A stretch of 39,249 bases of DNA from a virus, in IMG/VR virus record IMGVR_UViG_3300018414_000013, positions 1-39,249 of that record; one strand, given 5' to 3'. A program made the translations under genes and the position numbers. The notes below the pieces were generated by a model. That model worked only from the letters and a program-made list of their open reading frames with translations, was not told the origin of the DNA and ran no database searches. This document shows positions 29,567 to 36,486 of this stretch, piece after piece (the first letter of the stretch is position 1; each line of letters begins with the position of its first letter).

Positions 29567-29773
29567 ATGACCGACCCAATCGACCCCCGCGACTTCGGAA
29601 AGCTGGAAGCTGAAGTAGAAGCCCTTTCCAAACAAGTCACTGCTTTGAGCAATGATGTCAAATCTCTGTTAGAGTTGGCAAACAAGTCCAAGGGCGGCTT
29701 TTGGATGGGCATGGCTATTGCCTCTGCTGCCGGTGGAGCAATGACACTTTTAGTTGAATACTTTAGGAAGTAA
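29567..29773 (+). CDS. Coiled-coil plus TM small protein, holin- or spanin-like
   Basis: A 68-residue protein after AAGGACTG. An N-terminal coiled coil (FGKLEAEVEALSKQVTALSN, VKSLLELANKS) is followed by one membrane segment (GFWMGMAIASAAGGAMTLLV) and a short charged tail EYFRK. This is the XhlA-like architecture of small accessory lysis proteins. It directly precedes the endolysin, separated by a tandem duplication that supplies its ribosome-binding site. Exact role (holin, antiholin or spanin part) is unresolved. Confidence 0.7.
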   Translation: MTDPIDPRDFGKLEAEVEALSKQVTALSNDVKSLLELANKSKGGFWMGMAIASAAGGAMTLLVEYFRK

Positions 29774-29791
29774 TCCTTTTAGGAAGTAATC
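29762..29791 (+). repeat. Tandem duplication covering stop codon and endolysin ribosome-binding site
   Basis: TTTAGGAAGTAATC occurs at 29762-29775 and 29778-29791 with a 16-base period. The first copy contains the stop codon of the small lysis gene (29771-29773) and the second copy the ribosome-binding site of the endolysin (ATG 29792). Confidence 0.85.
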
Positions 29792-30217
29792 ATGGAACCA
29801 TCTCAGGCATGTATTGACCTCGTTAAAGAGTTTGAAGGTTGCAAGTTGGACGCCTACCAAGACGTGGTGGGTGTCTGGACTATCGGCTACGGCCACATCG
29901 AAGGCGTGAATCAAGGTGACACGATATCGCAACAAGAGGCTGATATCATGCTCATGTCTGACCTCCACGACAAAGCAGAAGCAGTGAGCAAATTGATTCA
30001 CTATGACGTGACTCAGAATCAGTTTGACGCACTTGTTTCATTTGCTTACAACCTTGGCGTGGGAAATCTGGCATCGTCCACACTGTTGAAGATGATCAAT
30101 GCAGGTAGCGCAGACGCAGCGGCAGATCAGTTTCTTCGGTGGGACAAAGCGGGCGGTGTTGAAGTTGCAGGACTTGAGCGCCGCCGTAAAGCAGAGATGG
30201 ATCTCTATCAAAGTTAA
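29792..30217 (+). CDS. Endolysin, GH24 muramidase (T4/P22-like lysozyme)
   Basis: A 141-residue lysozyme that cleaves the N-acetylmuramic acid to N-acetylglucosamine bond of peptidoglycan. Catalytic residues match the E-8-D-5-T spacing: Glu15, Asp24, Thr30 (KEFEGCKLDAYQDVVGVWT), then IGYGHIEGV. The C-terminal part has NQFDALVSFAYNLGVGNLAS and GLERRRKAEMDLY, typical of this family. There is no N-terminal signal peptide, so it needs a holin to cross the inner membrane. It starts at ATG 29792 after AGGAAG. Confidence 0.95.
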   Translation: MEPSQACIDLVKEFEGCKLDAYQDVVGVWTIGYGHIEGVNQGDTISQQEADIMLMSDLHDKAEAVSKLIHYDVTQNQFDALVSFAYNLGVGNLASSTLLKMINAGSADAAADQFLRWDKAGGVEVAGLERRRKAEMDLYQS

Positions 30218-30241
30218 ACCCTATGGGGTTAGGAGTCAGTC

Positions 30242-30619
30242 ATGGACTTAACAGGAATTGGGACTGCTGCGGAAGCGGCCAAAAGCATCATAGGCATGTT
30301 CTTCCCCGATAAGACCGCCGAGGACCAAGCCAAGTTGTCGGCTTCCCTCGCACTGCTCAACGCTCAGACCAATATCGACCAAGCGGAAGCCCAATCGACT
30401 GACCCGCTGCAACATTGGCGTGGTGGCTTGGGTTGGGTGTGTGCCTTTGCTTACTTCTGGAACTTTGTTGGTCAGCCTCTGATTGTGGCGTTTGCCATTC
30501 TGTTCGGTCATCCGATAACGCTGCCACAACTCGATATAGGACCGTTGGCGACTCTTACTATGGGTATGCTAGGTCTTGGTGGATTGCACGTTGCTGAGAG
30601 GGTTAAAGGGGTTTCCTGA
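30242..30619 (+). CDS. Holin, three-TM type
   Basis: A 125-residue protein of the Holin_3TMs-like type. A N-terminal amphipathic/hydrophobic piece (GIGTAAEAAKSIIGMFF) precedes DPLQHWRGGLGWVCAFAYFW, then NFVGQPLIVAFAILFG and a last hydrophobic segment LATLTMGMLGLGGLHVAERV. The conserved WR-x-G-x-GW region is a family hallmark. It opens the inner membrane at the programmed time to release the endolysin. Ribosome-binding site TTAGGAGT. Confidence 0.88.
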   Translation: MDLTGIGTAAEAAKSIIGMFFPDKTAEDQAKLSASLALLNAQTNIDQAEAQSTDPLQHWRGGLGWVCAFAYFWNFVGQPLIVAFAILFGHPITLPQLDIGPLATLTMGMLGLGGLHVAERVKGVS

Positions 30620-30644
30620 TGTTCTGACTTTTTAAGGGGGTCAT

Positions 30645-30827
30645 ATGAAAGCGTTGCTTTTGGGTCTGTTTATTTCTACTGCGGCAGTAGCTGCTGAAAC
30701 GCCCGGAGTTGAGGTTAAATACGTCTGCAAAGATGGTATGCTCAACATCTTCGTAAAGGCCAACAAAAAAGGCATTTACCAGTTGGAGCCAATCCCTGGT
30801 GACATTTGCACAAAGAACATGACATGA
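30645..30827 (+). CDS. Small secreted protein with signal peptide
   Basis: A 60-residue protein after AAGGGGG. It has a clear signal peptide (MKALLLGLFISTAAVAAE) with an AxA-type cleavage site near residue 17, so the mature part is periplasmic. Two cysteines (CKDG and ICTK) could form a disulphide. There is no lipobox, so it is not a typical o-spanin lipoprotein. In the lysis cassette it might assist outer-membrane disruption, but this is a guess. Confidence 0.72.
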   Translation: MKALLLGLFISTAAVAAETPGVEVKYVCKDGMLNIFVKANKKGIYQLEPIPGDICTKNMT

Positions 30828-31201
30828 CAAAGAAATCGAAGAATACGCCAACCAAAGAGCAGATTGACTATTTCTTCGATAAAGTTTCTTACCATCAGGT
30901 AAGGCTTAATTTGCAAGATTGGCGTATAGAAAATTCGGGTAAATTCGCGTCCCGTGGGAACATGGCTGACGTCTTGGTAAGTTCAGAAGATAAGTTGGCT
31001 GTGGTTTCAATCGGAGGCGATTGGGGGTCCATGCCGATAAATGACAAGACTCTGAACGAGACTGCCCTACACGAAGTTCTTCATGTGTTTCTGAGAACTT
31101 TGGTCGATGCCTGCGCTTCTCGTGATGAGAAGATGATGGCTGGGGCAGAACATTCCATCGTTGTAGTCTTGGAGAAATTACTATCATGTACGACCACTTA
31201 A
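30824..31201 (+). CDS. HExxH zinc-metallopeptidase-like protein
   Basis: A 125-residue protein from ATG 30824, overlapping the previous stop (ATGA). Its C-terminal half has NETALHEVLHVFLRTL with the HEVLH zinc motif (residues 83-87) and a second candidate ligand pair EH at 109-110 (MAGAEHSIVVVLEKLL). The N-terminal part is a short beta region (EDKLAVVSIGGDWGSM). This resembles small phage HExxH proteins that have the motif in a helix and an acidic or His ligand about 20 residues later. Substrate and activity are unknown. Start has a weak ribosome-binding site, consistent with coupling. Confidence 0.77.
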   Translation: MTKKSKNTPTKEQIDYFFDKVSYHQVRLNLQDWRIENSGKFASRGNMADVLVSSEDKLAVVSIGGDWGSMPINDKTLNETALHEVLHVFLRTLVDACASRDEKMMAGAEHSIVVVLEKLLSCTTT

Positions 31202-32346
31202 TACAGTTTGCCACTCAGCGTGAGCTAGATTACATTGAAGCAATCCGCTTGCATGGCAGTCAAATCAAAGCAGCCAAAGCCTTAGGCACTCACCGCCGAA
31301 CGGTAGACAGAGCAATCACCCGTCTGAAAATACGCGCTGCCAAACAATCCCCACAAGAACACGATTACACACGGACGGTCCCCGAGGGCTACAAAATCCG
31401 TGGCGTGTCGCAGTTCATCAATTCCGAGGGCAAGATTGCCGGACAGTGGGTCAAGACTTCTGTCGATAAAGAACACCAGTTGGAAATTATGCGCGAGGCG
31501 GCATTGACGCTTTGTGAAGATATAAAACCGGCAGAACCTGTACAAGTCCTTGGTGACGTGTATAAAAATCTCTGTAATGTGTACACGTTGACCGACTGCC
31601 ACGTAGGAATGCGGGCATGGGGCAAGGAAACACAGTCAGGCGATTGGGACTTAGGGATTGCGGAAAAAACGCTTGTAGGCTGTTTTGACCACATGGTGAA
31701 GTCCTCTCCAATGGCTGAGACGTGCGTTATCGCGCAGCTTGGCGACTTCCTTCATTATGATTCGTCCATCGCTCCGGTTACCCCGCTGCACGGGCATGTG
31801 GTAGATGCTGACGGACGTATGCCCAAGATGGTTCAGGTGGCTATCCGCATCTTGCGTACCGTGATTAACTCTGCGTTGCAACGGCATCACAACGTCATCT
31901 TGTTGTTGGCCGAGGGTAACCACGACATGACATCCTCTGTTTGGCTGCGGGAGATGTTCAAGACTCTCTACGAGAACGAACCCCGTATCAAAGTGATTGA
32001 CAGTGAATTGCCGTATTACGTCTATCAGCATGGCGAGACTATGCTTGCTTGGCATCACGGTCACTTGTCCAAGAAAGATCAATTGCCGCTTATCTTTGCC
32101 GCACAGTTCCCTAAAGTATGGGGGAATACGGTCAAGCGCTACGTCCACTGCGGGCACATGCACCATACGCACATCCAAGAACATGCAGGGGTTACGGTGG
32201 AACAACACCCAACCTTGGCGGCTAGGGATGCTTATGCGGCACGGGGCGGGTGGATATCTGAGCGTCAGGTAACTTCCATCACCTATTCTGACAAATACGG
32301 GCAGGTTGCGCGTAACACCGTCACTCCCGAAATGCTGGCAGTTTAG
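31186..32346 (+). CDS. HTH-fused calcineurin-like metallophosphoesterase
   Basis: A 386-residue protein. The N-terminus is a helix-turn-helix (GSQIKAAKALGTHRRTVDRA, residues 24-43). A linker precedes the phosphoesterase: DCHVGM (metal ligands at 137-139), GDFLHYD (186-192), GNHD (244-247), HHGH (290-293) and CGHMHH (322-327), the complete calcineurin-type metal set. It may hydrolyse phosphodiesters or phosphomonoesters, with the HTH placing it at DNA. It overlaps the metallopeptidase-like gene by 16 bases. Similar HTH-phosphoesterase proteins occur in several phages; substrate unknown. Confidence 0.88.
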   Translation: MYDHLIQFATQRELDYIEAIRLHGSQIKAAKALGTHRRTVDRAITRLKIRAAKQSPQEHDYTRTVPEGYKIRGVSQFINSEGKIAGQWVKTSVDKEHQLEIMREAALTLCEDIKPAEPVQVLGDVYKNLCNVYTLTDCHVGMRAWGKETQSGDWDLGIAEKTLVGCFDHMVKSSPMAETCVIAQLGDFLHYDSSIAPVTPLHGHVVDADGRMPKMVQVAIRILRTVINSALQRHHNVILLLAEGNHDMTSSVWLREMFKTLYENEPRIKVIDSELPYYVYQHGETMLAWHHGHLSKKDQLPLIFAAQFPKVWGNTVKRYVHCGHMHHTHIQEHAGVTVEQHPTLAARDAYAARGGWISERQVTSITYSDKYGQVARNTVTPEMLAV

Positions 32347-32370
32347 ACCCTATCAGAGTAAAATACTGCC

Positions 32371-33081
32371 ATGACTACTCCTGCAAACTTCAATTCGGCC
32401 TATCGTTGCATTGTTATGGCGCGGCAAAACGCCGGAAAATTGCAGGAGGGTCAAGAGCCTAGTTCCGAAACCCTTGCCACGGACATGAACCGCTTGTCGG
32501 ACATGATATCGCTTTGGCAGACTCAGGGGCTAAAGCTGTGGCAGACTCTGGACTTGCCCGTTCCTTTTCAGGCTAACGTTGCGACTTACAGCGGTGTAGC
32601 GTTGGGCACTACACGTAACCTGCGGGTGATATCAGCCTATCAGGTGGACTCTACGGGCAACCGTACACCCTTGCAAACCTTGTCGTGGGACGAGTACACC
32701 CGTTTGTCCAACACCACGACAGCAGGTACGCCGAACTCGTATTTCGTGGACAAGCAGCCGACTCAGTTGAATGTTTCCTTTTGGCTGACGCCGGATGCTA
32801 CTGCCGCTGCACAATATATTGCGCACTTGATCGTTCAGCAGCAAATTACTACCGCAGCAGGAATGCTCGATACCATCGACTTCCCCCAAGAGTGGTTCAT
32901 AGCCCTCCAATGGGGGCTGGCTGCTGAAATCTGTACGGGTCAGCCTGACAGCATCGTCCAACGCTGCGAGTCCAAGGCGCACGAGTACCGCATGATGCTG
33001 GAGAACTGGGATGTGGAAGACGCCCCGACGATGTTCACCCCGGATCAGCGTTCAGCTTACGGCTATAACAACTTCCGGTAA
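32371..33081 (+). CDS. P22 gp4-like head-to-tail adaptor
   Basis: A 236-residue protein of the P22 gp4/T7 gp11-like tail accessory type, binding below the portal. Hallmarks are DMNRLSDMISLWQTQGLKLW, then LPVPFQANVATYSGVALGTT, the beta part and DFPQEWFIALQWGLAAEICT with the C-terminal RCESKAHEYRMMLENWD. It is followed by a gp10-like protein, as in P22. The ribosome-binding site is weak and its start is near a TGGCAG/CTGCCA dyad (32336-32341 with 32366-32371). Assigned by motifs and synteny. Confidence 0.86.
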   Translation: MTTPANFNSAYRCIVMARQNAGKLQEGQEPSSETLATDMNRLSDMISLWQTQGLKLWQTLDLPVPFQANVATYSGVALGTTRNLRVISAYQVDSTGNRTPLQTLSWDEYTRLSNTTTAGTPNSYFVDKQPTQLNVSFWLTPDATAAAQYIAHLIVQQQITTAAGMLDTIDFPQEWFIALQWGLAAEICTGQPDSIVQRCESKAHEYRMMLENWDVEDAPTMFTPDQRSAYGYNNFR

Positions 33082-33086
33082 GCACT

Positions 33087-34688
33087 ATGGCCGGAGAAAC
33101 CAACCGACTACCGCTTGTTCTCAAGCCTGAGAATCGTGACCAGACTTCGGCAAAGGACGCCAAGATCATTAACGCTTTTGTAGAGAAGAAAAGCGACGAG
33201 GAATACGAAATCTACAAGCGCCCCGGACTGTCTGTGTATCAGAGTCTAGGGGCTTCTACGGGCTTGGGCGTATACAACTGGAACAATGATATCTATTCGG
33301 TATTTGGTACTACCTTGTACAAGAATGGCGTAAGCATTGGGACGGTGGACGGTACGCATGGCAAATATAGCTTTTCTTCCAACCAGAACGTAATCCCGCA
33401 GTTGTTCCTGCATAATGGCGCTTATGCCTACGTATGGAATGGAACAACTCTATCGACTGTGACTAACAATGTTAGTACAGTTGTAAGCCTAACATGCTCG
33501 ACGACTTCAGCATCTACCACGGTTACTACTACGGGATCGACTTCATCTATCGCGGTGGGGGATTCGGTGACGGGTCCAGGGATACCGAACTCGACCTATG
33601 TGGTGAGTATTACGGATGCTACCCACTTTGTAATCAGTTTTGCAGCGACTGCGACTCAGACTAACATACAACTGAACTTCACCGGAGCGGGTTATCCCGG
33701 CTCTGCTACCACGCCTATCTGTCACGGTGTTGCGTGGCTGGATGGTACGACTTACGTTATCGACACTTCCGCCAAGATATGGGGTTCCAACCTGAACGAC
33801 TCCACAGCTTGGATGGCTCTGAATTACATCACCGCCCAATCAGAGCAGGACGGTGGTGTGGCTATTGCCCGTCAATTGGCCAACATCATTGCTCTGAAAC
33901 AATGGACTACGGAGGTTTTCTATGATGCTGCTAACTCTATTGGTAGCCCTCTACTTCCTGTTTCAAATTCTAAGCAACCCTTTGGATGTGTAAACGCTGA
34001 CTCCATAGTCTCCATTTCTGACAGGCTTATTTGGTTGGGGACGAACAAGTCCGGTGCCAAGCAAGTCGTCCTGATGGAAAACTTGGTATGCAAGGCGATC
34101 TCTACGCAGCCTATCGAGAGGTTGTTGGACACAGCCAATTGCTCCCAAGCCTATGGATGGTCCCACAAGGAGATGGGGCATATCTTCTATGGCTTGACGC
34201 TGCCGTTGGCTAACTACACGTTTGTCTATGACCTGACCTCTGGGGTTTGGTATCAGTGGACAGACCCTAACGGCAATTATTTCCCTGTGGTGGACTCTAC
34301 GTTTACTTCCGCACAGGGTCACCTCATGCAGCACATTTCTAGCGGGAATCTGCTCACCCCTTCCGCCACGACTTACTCCGATCAGGGTGTACTATTCCCC
34401 GTTGATCTTTATACACCGAAGTTCGATGGCGGAACCCGATTCAGCAAGATGCTGACTTCTTTGGAAGTAATTGGCGACACTGTATCGGGTTCGATCTTGA
34501 ATATACGTTTCTCTGACGACGATTACAAGTCGTGGACGAACTTCAGGAGCGTGAACTTGTTTGAGAATAGGCCCATTCTTTGGGACTGCGGCACTTTCCG
34601 TTCTCGGGCTTTCCACCTGCGGCATTTGTCCAATACGCCCATGAGAATTTCGTCGGTTGACCTCCAACTGCGTCTTGGGACTTTGTAG
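33087..34688 (+). CDS. P22 gp10-like packaged DNA stabilisation protein
   Basis: A 533-residue protein of the P22 gp10 family. The start has RLPLVLKPENRDQTSAKDAK, INAFVEKKSDEEYEIYKRPG and a beta propeller-like or repetitive body (LGVYNWNNDIYSVFG, LAWLD-like GVAWLDGTTYVIDT). In the middle VGDSVTGPGIPNSTYVVSIT resembles the module in the 23648 gene, a fibre-type insertion. It plugs the tail and binds the needle. It directly follows the gp4-like gene. Confidence 0.86.
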   Translation: MAGETNRLPLVLKPENRDQTSAKDAKIINAFVEKKSDEEYEIYKRPGLSVYQSLGASTGLGVYNWNNDIYSVFGTTLYKNGVSIGTVDGTHGKYSFSSNQNVIPQLFLHNGAYAYVWNGTTLSTVTNNVSTVVSLTCSTTSASTTVTTTGSTSSIAVGDSVTGPGIPNSTYVVSITDATHFVISFAATATQTNIQLNFTGAGYPGSATTPICHGVAWLDGTTYVIDTSAKIWGSNLNDSTAWMALNYITAQSEQDGGVAIARQLANIIALKQWTTEVFYDAANSIGSPLLPVSNSKQPFGCVNADSIVSISDRLIWLGTNKSGAKQVVLMENLVCKAISTQPIERLLDTANCSQAYGWSHKEMGHIFYGLTLPLANYTFVYDLTSGVWYQWTDPNGNYFPVVDSTFTSAQGHLMQHISSGNLLTPSATTYSDQGVLFPVDLYTPKFDGGTRFSKMLTSLEVIGDTVSGSILNIRFSDDDYKSWTNFRSVNLFENRPILWDCGTFRSRAFHLRHLSNTPMRISSVDLQLRLGTL

Positions 34689-34690
34689 CC

Positions 34691-35140
34691 ATGTCTGCAA
34701 ACATCCAGCCCCCGCCAACTTGGGCACCCGTAGTAGATAAGTCTGGAGCTTTCAACCCTGTGTGGCTGTCTTGGTTCTTGTCTGTGGTAAATGTGTTGAA
34801 CCAGACCGGAACAGGATCAGGCGGGATTAACCACAATCAATTGGCTGGACTGCAAGGCGGTGTTCCAAATCAGTTCTACCACTTGGATAACATGACGTTC
34901 AACTATGTTACAAATGCTAACAGTATGGGAAGACAAGTGTCCACCGCTGTTGCCATCACTGGTGGAACGGTTGACGGTACGACAATAGGTGCTACGACTC
35001 CAGCACCGGCAACGGTGACCAACTTTGCGGCAACGGGTGCGATGAAGTTCGGCACTTATACCGCTAGTGTGTTGGCTCCTACGGGGTATATCACAATTAC
35101 GGATGCGGGCGGCACTTCGCGCAGGCTTTTGGTGGGCTAA
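34691..35140 (+). CDS. Tail needle or fibre-like protein with HNxLxGLQGG motif
   Basis: A 149-residue protein in the position of P22 gp26. It opens PPPTWAPVVDKSGAFNPVWL and has INHNQLAGLQGGVPNQFYHL, a known short trimerising-type motif of phage fibres, then Thr/Ala/Gly-rich strands and ends GYITITDAGGTSRRLLVG. I assign it as a needle or small tail fibre by position and motif. No clear ribosome-binding site; the start is two bases after the gp10-like stop. Confidence 0.72.
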   Translation: MSANIQPPPTWAPVVDKSGAFNPVWLSWFLSVVNVLNQTGTGSGGINHNQLAGLQGGVPNQFYHLDNMTFNYVTNANSMGRQVSTAVAITGGTVDGTTIGATTPAPATVTNFAATGAMKFGTYTASVLAPTGYITITDAGGTSRRLLVG

Positions 35141-35141
35141 G

Positions 35142-35561
35142 ATGAAGGCTTCCGACATCATTCGTGCTGATTGGGAGAAGCATTACAGCGACAGAGGAAT
35201 ACCGGTAGAAGAATTGTTGGAAGGATTCCAAAAATATTGTCAAGAAGGAAAGGCATATTTCACTACCGATAAAGTGCTTACCCTGCTAAAATATGTAGGT
35301 CACGACACCGTAGAGTTCCATTGCATGAATGGCGGCGATGGGCGCGACCTTACACAAGCAGTCAACTTGCTCTGTAACAAGTTGTCAGACAGATACGAAA
35401 GGGCTGTGACGTACTTCGACAATCCCCGTATATCGGAGTTTGTCAAGTATTCAGATTTCCGCGCAAAAGTAGAGGAAATCAATCACGGCCCAGACATGAA
35501 GTATGAACTGACAATTTTTATCGGAGAAAATCATGGGCGCAATAAGCCAGATCACGGATAG
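35142..35561 (+). CDS. Hypothetical protein (139 aa) between needle and ejection genes
   Basis: Start chosen at ATG 35142 (MKASDIIRADWEKHYSDRGI), the first ATG after the preceding stop, with GGTGGG upstream. The protein is mixed alpha/beta: VEELLEGFQKYCQEGKAYFT, VLTLLKYVGHDTVEFHCMNG and VEEINHGPDMKYELTIF. The fold reminds me of small acetyltransferase-like or hydrophilic proteins that lie here in podophages, without a catalytic motif that I can name. It overlaps the next gene by 29 bases. Confidence 0.7.
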   Translation: MKASDIIRADWEKHYSDRGIPVEELLEGFQKYCQEGKAYFTTDKVLTLLKYVGHDTVEFHCMNGGDGRDLTQAVNLLCNKLSDRYERAVTYFDNPRISEFVKYSDFRAKVEEINHGPDMKYELTIFIGENHGRNKPDHG

Positions 35562-36477
35562 CATTTCCTCTGCACTTGGTACTGATGGTTCCGGTGGTGG
35601 TTTGCTTGGTGGAATAAAGAGCCTTCAGTCCAATCCTTTGGTCCAAACCGCAGAAGAAGCAGCCGCCATATATTACGGCGGTGATGCGTTGGGCTTTTGG
35701 GGAGATGGCAGTGGCAGCACATTTTCTAGCCTATTCTCTAGCGCACCCACAGATTCAACCCTTCAAAGCACCAATGGCTTGATGGCTGCTGACAGCAATG
35801 CCGCTTCTAACGCTGCGGCAAGCCAATCATTGGCAGCAAATGCTCCTATATCGAGCGCTACAAATTCCGTGTTGGCTGATTCTTCCGCAGGAACAGCAGG
35901 GTATGGCGCTAGTTCTGCTGCTCCGGTAGCACCTGCTAGTCCTTTGTATGTTAATGGTCCTCCTGACCTTTCTGGAGGGCTTCCGCAAGCCGCTGCTGCT
36001 CAAGCTCCGGGATTGGGCGCTAAGTTGTTGAGCATGGCTCAGACCCCGAAAGGGGCATTGTCTCTTGGCACTGACCTTTACTCCGTGTATCAAGGGCAAC
36101 AGTTGAATGCTGCCGCGCAAAAGTATGCCTCTGCCCAAGACCCGATGGCTCCGTATCGCGCTCAGTATGCCCAACAGTTGGCTGCTCTGAACGCAGACCC
36201 TTCCAAGCTGACTTCTTTGCCCGGATACCAAGCAGGACTTGAGGCTACTCAGCGTTCTTTGGCTGCTACCGGACAAACCACTTCAGGCGCAGGACTTGCT
36301 CAATTGGCAGGTTACGGTCAGAACTTCTATCAGAATCAGGTCAATTCTTTGGCTGGATTGGCTACACTAGGCTCTGCTGGAGGACAAGCCGGAGCAAGTG
36401 TTCTCGGAGCACAATCTCTTGCCAACAAGGCAGACGTATCTGCTGGATTGAACATCGCAAGCCTGTTTGCCCAATAA
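35533..36477 (+). CDS. Internal virion/ejection protein (314 aa)
   Basis: A 314-residue protein of low-complexity Ala/Ser/Gly/Gln composition with a P22 gp7-like role by position. It begins MGAISQITDSISSALGTDGS, has a repetitive Ala-rich centre and a helical C-terminal part (PYRAQYAQQLAALNADPSKL, GYQAGLEATQRSLAATGQTT, YQNQVNSLAGLATLGSAGGQ). The AxxG and Gln-rich C-terminal helices are typical for ejection proteins stored in the head. GGAG precedes ATG 35533. Confidence 0.76.
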   Translation: MGAISQITDSISSALGTDGSGGGLLGGIKSLQSNPLVQTAEEAAAIYYGGDALGFWGDGSGSTFSSLFSSAPTDSTLQSTNGLMAADSNAASNAAASQSLAANAPISSATNSVLADSSAGTAGYGASSAAPVAPASPLYVNGPPDLSGGLPQAAAAQAPGLGAKLLSMAQTPKGALSLGTDLYSVYQGQQLNAAAQKYASAQDPMAPYRAQYAQQLAALNADPSKLTSLPGYQAGLEATQRSLAATGQTTSGAGLAQLAGYGQNFYQNQVNSLAGLATLGSAGGQAGASVLGAQSLANKADVSAGLNIASLFAQ

Positions 36478-36486
36478 GGAATACTC

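Noticed and set aside
32336-32371. TGGCAG/CTGCCA dyad over the start of the gp4-like gene as a regulatory hairpin
   Set aside because: Six-base arms over a 24-base loop are easily met by chance, and no other evidence supports control here.
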